From Actinomadura mexicana (GTDB lineage: Bacteria; Actinomycetota; Actinomycetes; Streptosporangiales; Streptosporangiaceae), in contig NZ_FZNP01000032.1 in NCBI RefSeq assembly GCF_900188105.1, forward strand, positions 1 through 44,111: a DNA stretch of 44,111 bases. The letters run 5' to 3'. Made by a program: the position numbers and the translations under genes. How positions within the stretch are numbered: position 1 is the stretch's first letter; each line of letters opens with the position of its first letter. The notes beneath the pieces were generated by a model. The model was not told the DNA's origin. It made no database searches and worked only from the letters and a program-made list of their open reading frames with translations. Shown here one piece after another: positions 41,341-44,111 of this stretch.

Positions 41341-42723
41341 TCATATTTCCGGGGCGGTGTCGCGCAGCGCCGCGTAGCGTGCGCGGACCCCGGCATCGGT
41401 GCGGTCGGCGGTGTGCTCGGTGGCGGGCGGCGCCGGCCAGGCGGGCGGTTCGGGCGTTCCGGCCAGGGCCCAGGCCGCCTGGCGGGCGGCGCCGAGCGCG
41501 ACGTACTCGGCGGGCTCGGGGACGGTCACCGGCGTCCCGAAGATCGCCGGCGCGAGGGCCCGTACGGCCCCGGCGCGGGCGCCGCCCCCGATCAGCAGGA
41601 CGCGGCGCGGCCGGACGCCCTGCGCGGCGAGATGGTCGACGGCGTCGGCGAGCGAGCACAGCAGCGCCTCCACGGCGGCCCGCGCGAGGTTCTCCCGCGT
41701 CGCGTTGGACGTGGTGAGCCCCGCGAGCACGCCGCTGGCGCCCGGCCGGTCGGGGGTGCGCTCGCCGTCGAGGTAGGGGAGCAGCGTCAGGCCGCCCGCA
41801 CCGGGCTCGGCGGCGAGGGCCAGCGCGGACAGCTCCTCCAGCGAGGCCCCGGTCATCGCGGCGGCGGCCGACAGGATCCGCGCGGCGTTCAGCGTGCAGA
41901 CGAGGGGCAGGAACCGGCCGGTCGCGTCGGCGAACCCCGCCACCAGCCCGGAGGCGTCGGCCGCGGGCTCCCCGGCGACCGCGAACGCCGTGCCGGACGT
42001 GCCGATCGACACGACGACGTCGCCGGGCCCCAGCCCGAGTCCTAGCGCGGCGCCCATGTTGTCGCCGGTGCCGGGGCCGAGCGCCGCGCCCCAGTCCGTC
42101 TCGCCGACGCGCTCGCCGGGGGCGGCGACGCGGGGCGTCCCGGCGTCGTGGCCGAGGGCCGCGCGCAGCAGGTCCGGCAGGTACGCGCCGGTCGCGGGGG
42201 ACCAGTAGCCGGTGCCGGACGCGTCGCCCCGGTCGGTCACCGGCTCGGACGCGCCGAGCCGCAGCGTCAGCCAGTCGTGGGGGAGCATGACCTGCTCGGT
42301 GCGGCGGGCGCGGTCCGGCTCGTGCTCGGCCATCCAGCGCAGCTTGGTCACCGTGAACGACGCCAGCGGCACGCTGCCGGTCCGCGCCGCCCAGCCCTCC
42401 GCGCCGCCGAGCTCCTCGACGAGGGCGCGGGCCTGCGGCGCCGAGCGCGTGTCGTTCCAGAGCAGGGCGGGCCGGACGGGCTCGCCCGCGCCGTCGAGCG
42501 CGACCATGCCGTGCTGCTGCGCGGCGACGGCCACCGCGTCGGCGCGTTCGAGCAGGTCCCGCACCTGGCTCAGCGCGCTCCACCAGTGGCCCGGGTGGCA
42601 CTCGGTGCCGTCCGGATGCGGGGCGGACGCCGCCGCGACCACGGCGCCGTCCGCGGCCCGGCACAGCACGACCTTCGTCGACTGCGTCGAGGAGTCGACG
42701 CCCGCGACCAGGCTCTCGGGCAT
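41341..42723 (-). CDS. xylB: Xylulokinase
   Basis: A 460-residue FGGY-family kinase. The N-domain has GVDSSTQSTKVVL (phosphate 1), AVAVAAQQHGMVALD and LLWNDTRS. The C-domain has SIGTSGTAFAV and LLIGGGARAGAVRALAPAIFGTPV (adenosine motif). It phosphorylates D-xylulose to enter the pentose phosphate pathway. It is first in the xylBA operon; AAGGCGGGA precedes the ATG. Its promoter lies in the 92-bp spacer shared with the ROK regulator. Confidence 0.96.
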   Translation of the reverse strand: MPESLVAGVDSSTQSTKVVLCRAADGAVVAAASAPHPDGTECHPGHWWSALSQVRDLLERADAVAVAAQQHGMVALDGAGEPVRPALLWNDTRSAPQARALVEELGGAEGWAARTGSVPLASFTVTKLRWMAEHEPDRARRTEQVMLPHDWLTLRLGASEPVTDRGDASGTGYWSPATGAYLPDLLRAALGHDAGTPRVAAPGERVGETDWGAALGPGTGDNMGAALGLGLGPGDVVVSIGTSGTAFAVAGEPAADASGLVAGFADATGRFLPLVCTLNAARILSAAAAMTGASLEELSALALAAEPGAGGLTLLPYLDGERTPDRPGASGVLAGLTTSNATRENLARAAVEALLCSLADAVDHLAAQGVRPRRVLLIGGGARAGAVRALAPAIFGTPVTVPEPAEYVALGAARQAAWALAGTPEPPAWPAPPATEHTADRTDAGVRARYAALRDTAPEI

Positions 42724-42765
42724 CCGGGTCCCGCCTTTCGTAAAGAGCTTGGACTATTTAACCTA

Positions 42766-42780
42766 GCAGAGGGCCTCTGC
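42766..42780. promoter_or_regulatory. Candidate XylR operator between xylB and the ROK gene
   Basis: GCAGAGGGCCTCTGC is a perfect 15-bp palindrome around a central G. It sits in the middle of the 92-bp divergent spacer, next to the AT-rich ATTTAACCTAG that probably holds the xylBA -10 region. Position suggests the ROK repressor binds here. Confidence 0.55.
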
Positions 42781-42815
42781 CCTGCCTATCCACGTGATTC
42801 ATTTAGGGTTCATCC

Positions 42816-44021
42816 ATGACGAAGTCCGCGAACGCCCCCGTCCGGCACGCGACGATGCGCGAGCGGAACCTCGCCGTCGTCCTGGAGCACGTGGCCCGCC
42901 ACCAGCCCGTGACCCGGGCGCGACTGGCCGAGCTCACCGGCTTCACCAAGACGACGGTGTCGAACCTCGTCTCCCTGCTGGAGGGCGCGGGCCTGGTGCG
43001 GGACGGCGCGCGGGTGCACGAGGGGGAGCGCGGACGTCCCGGGGTGGGCGTGTCCGTCCACGGCGACGGGGCCGCCGGGCTCGGCCTGGAGGTCAACGTC
43101 GACTACCTCGCCGCCTGCGTCCTCGACCTCGCCAAGCAGGTCCGCTACCGGCACGTCGTCAGCTCCGACAACCGCGGGCGCGGGCCCGGCGCCGTGCTCG
43201 CCGCGCTGTCCGCGCTCGCGGGCGAGGCGGTCGCCGCCGTCGCCGGGCAGGGCCTGACCGTCGCCGGCGCCGCGGTGGCCCTGCCCGGCCTGCTCGACCG
43301 CGAGAACGGGATGGTGCGGCACGCACCGAACCTCGGCTGGACGGACGTCCCCGTCACCGGCGCCCCGGGCCTCGCCACGGCGCTGCCCGCCGAGTACGAC
43401 AACGAGGCCAACCTCGCGGCCCTCGGTGAGCTGTGGTTCGGCGACGGCGCCCGGTTCGGCGACTTCGTGCACGTCTCGGGGGAGATCGGGATCGGCGCCG
43501 GGATCGTCGTGGACGGGCGGGTCTTCCGCGGCGCGCACGGCTTCGCGGGCGAGCTCGGGCATCTGGTCGCCGACCCGTCCGGCCCCGCCTGCTCCTGCGG
43601 CGGGCGCGGCTGCCTGGAGCAGATCGCCGGCCAGGAGGCGATGCTGCGCGCGGCGGGCCTGCCCGTGACGCGGCCGGCCGCCGGGCCGGAGGGCTCGGTG
43701 GGCAGGCTGGTCGACCGGCTGGGCGCCGGCGACGCGGCGGCGCTGGACGCGGTGGCCCGGGCGGGCCGCGCGCTCGGCGGCGCGCTGGCCTCGGCCGTCA
43801 ACCTGATCGACCCGGACACCATCGTGCTCGGCGGGGTGTTCTCCCCGCTGGCCGCCTGGATCCGCCCCCCGCTCGAAGGCGTCCTCGCGGAGGGGCCGGG
43901 CTCGCTGCGGCGCGGCGTGCCGCCGGTCGAGGTCTCGGGCCTGGCGGAGGGCGCCGCGGTCCTCGGCGCCGCGGGCCTCGTCGTGGAGCGCGTGATCGCC
44001 GACCCCGCGCTGCTCCTCTAG
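42816..44021 (+). CDS. xylR: ROK-family repressor, XylR type
   Basis: A 401-residue ROK repressor. The N-terminal winged HTH is at about 15-75 (RARLAELTGFTKTTVSNLVSLLEGAGLV). The sugar-binding ROK domain follows (about 85-395), with EIGIGAGIVVDG, GHLVADPSGPACSCGGRGCLEQIAG (His/Cys zinc site) and a glucokinase-like fold, but with DNEANLAALGE at the active-site loop as in repressors. The ATG at 42816 is the family start. It most likely represses xylBA and itself in the absence of xylose. Confidence 0.92.
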   Translation: MTKSANAPVRHATMRERNLAVVLEHVARHQPVTRARLAELTGFTKTTVSNLVSLLEGAGLVRDGARVHEGERGRPGVGVSVHGDGAAGLGLEVNVDYLAACVLDLAKQVRYRHVVSSDNRGRGPGAVLAALSALAGEAVAAVAGQGLTVAGAAVALPGLLDRENGMVRHAPNLGWTDVPVTGAPGLATALPAEYDNEANLAALGELWFGDGARFGDFVHVSGEIGIGAGIVVDGRVFRGAHGFAGELGHLVADPSGPACSCGGRGCLEQIAGQEAMLRAAGLPVTRPAAGPEGSVGRLVDRLGAGDAAALDAVARAGRALGGALASAVNLIDPDTIVLGGVFSPLAAWIRPPLEGVLAEGPGSLRRGVPPVEVSGLAEGAAVLGAAGLVVERVIADPALLL

Positions 44022-44079
44022 ATGATTGATTCCAAGGGGTTGCCTGCGGACATGAAGCGAGGGCGTCCAAGATCGTTGT

Positions 44080-44111
44080 GTGACGAACAACCTGAACACC
44101 CTCGCGACCGC
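44080..44111 (+). CDS. Start of a probable IS982-type transposase, cut by window end
   Basis: From a GTG at 44080 only ten codons are visible, encoding VTNNLNTLAT. This opening matches the remembered N-terminus of actinomycete IS982-family transposases (M-T-x-N-L-N-T-L-A-T-A-L-Y-V). The preceding 58 bp after xylR would then hold the insertion sequence's left end, but I cannot define an inverted repeat without the other side. The assignment rests on ten residues only. Confidence 0.4.
   Translation, partial: MTNNLNTLAT

Noticed and set aside
1..44111. CRISPR arrays, tRNA genes and prophage modules.
   Set aside because: No regularly spaced repeats, no cloverleaf with conserved T-loop and no phage structural genes were seen on either strand.

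Overview
The window looks like chromosomal DNA of a high-GC actinomycete. Supporting signs are the very GC-rich third codon positions, the many GTG starts, 1-4 bp stop/start overlaps inside operons, GC-rich hairpins without T-tracts, and families such as GuaB1, LytR-CpsA-Psr (LCP) and Ig-like/YkuD L,D-transpeptidases. Thermomonosporaceae (Actinomadura-like) is my best guess, but this is inference from gene content, not a database match.

Layout. 1-144: the 3' end of a 5S rRNA gene and a terminator, so an rRNA operon lies to the left. 257-7392: a divergent TetR gene and a tightly coupled acyl-CoA catabolic operon (AtuA-like protein, biotin-dependent carboxylase beta and alpha subunits, acyl-CoA dehydrogenase) with a palindromic operator between them. 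7498-9048: an RDD membrane protein, a tiny secreted Cys/His peptide, and a palindrome/tandem-repeat cluster. 9031-14494 (minus strand): a P-loop kinase-like protein, an enolase-superfamily protein without its catalytic lysines, an LCP ligase, a truncated LCP paralogue with only the membrane part, and GuaB1 (GMP reductase type). 15212-17785: a double-domain Lrp/AsnC regulator convergent with a CPA1 Na+/H+ antiporter; both stop codons lie inside one 25-bp hairpin stem. 17862-21726 (minus): LysR regulator, DHA2-type exporter, UBP zinc-finger protein, GDP-mannose 4,6-dehydratase. 22179-26480: CGNR regulator, the N-terminal remnant of a second antiporter, an unknown protein, and a divergent aminotransferase/LysR pair.

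26694-32081: an integral membrane protein, two tandem lipoprotein L,D-transpeptidases, a glycosyltransferase and a DinB-like protein. 32311-34384: a frameshifted MEDS/ATPase sensor and a DUF3533-like membrane protein. 34367-39999: a histidine kinase/response regulator pair divergent from a lipoprotein-adaptor-ATPase-permease (MacB-like) operon. Between the two operons lie four 11-bp GTTAC-type repeats, arranged as two tandem pairs pointing outward. 40173-44021: xylose isomerase and xylulokinase divergent from a ROK (XylR-type) repressor. From 44080: the first codons of what is probably an IS982-type transposase.

The strongest leads for new biology are the enolase-like pseudoenzyme translationally coupled to a P-loop protein, the secreted HGHHCCCEH peptide, the four-copy response-regulator operator, and the AtuA/carboxylase/dehydrogenase operon, which lacks the usual hydratase and lyase genes.
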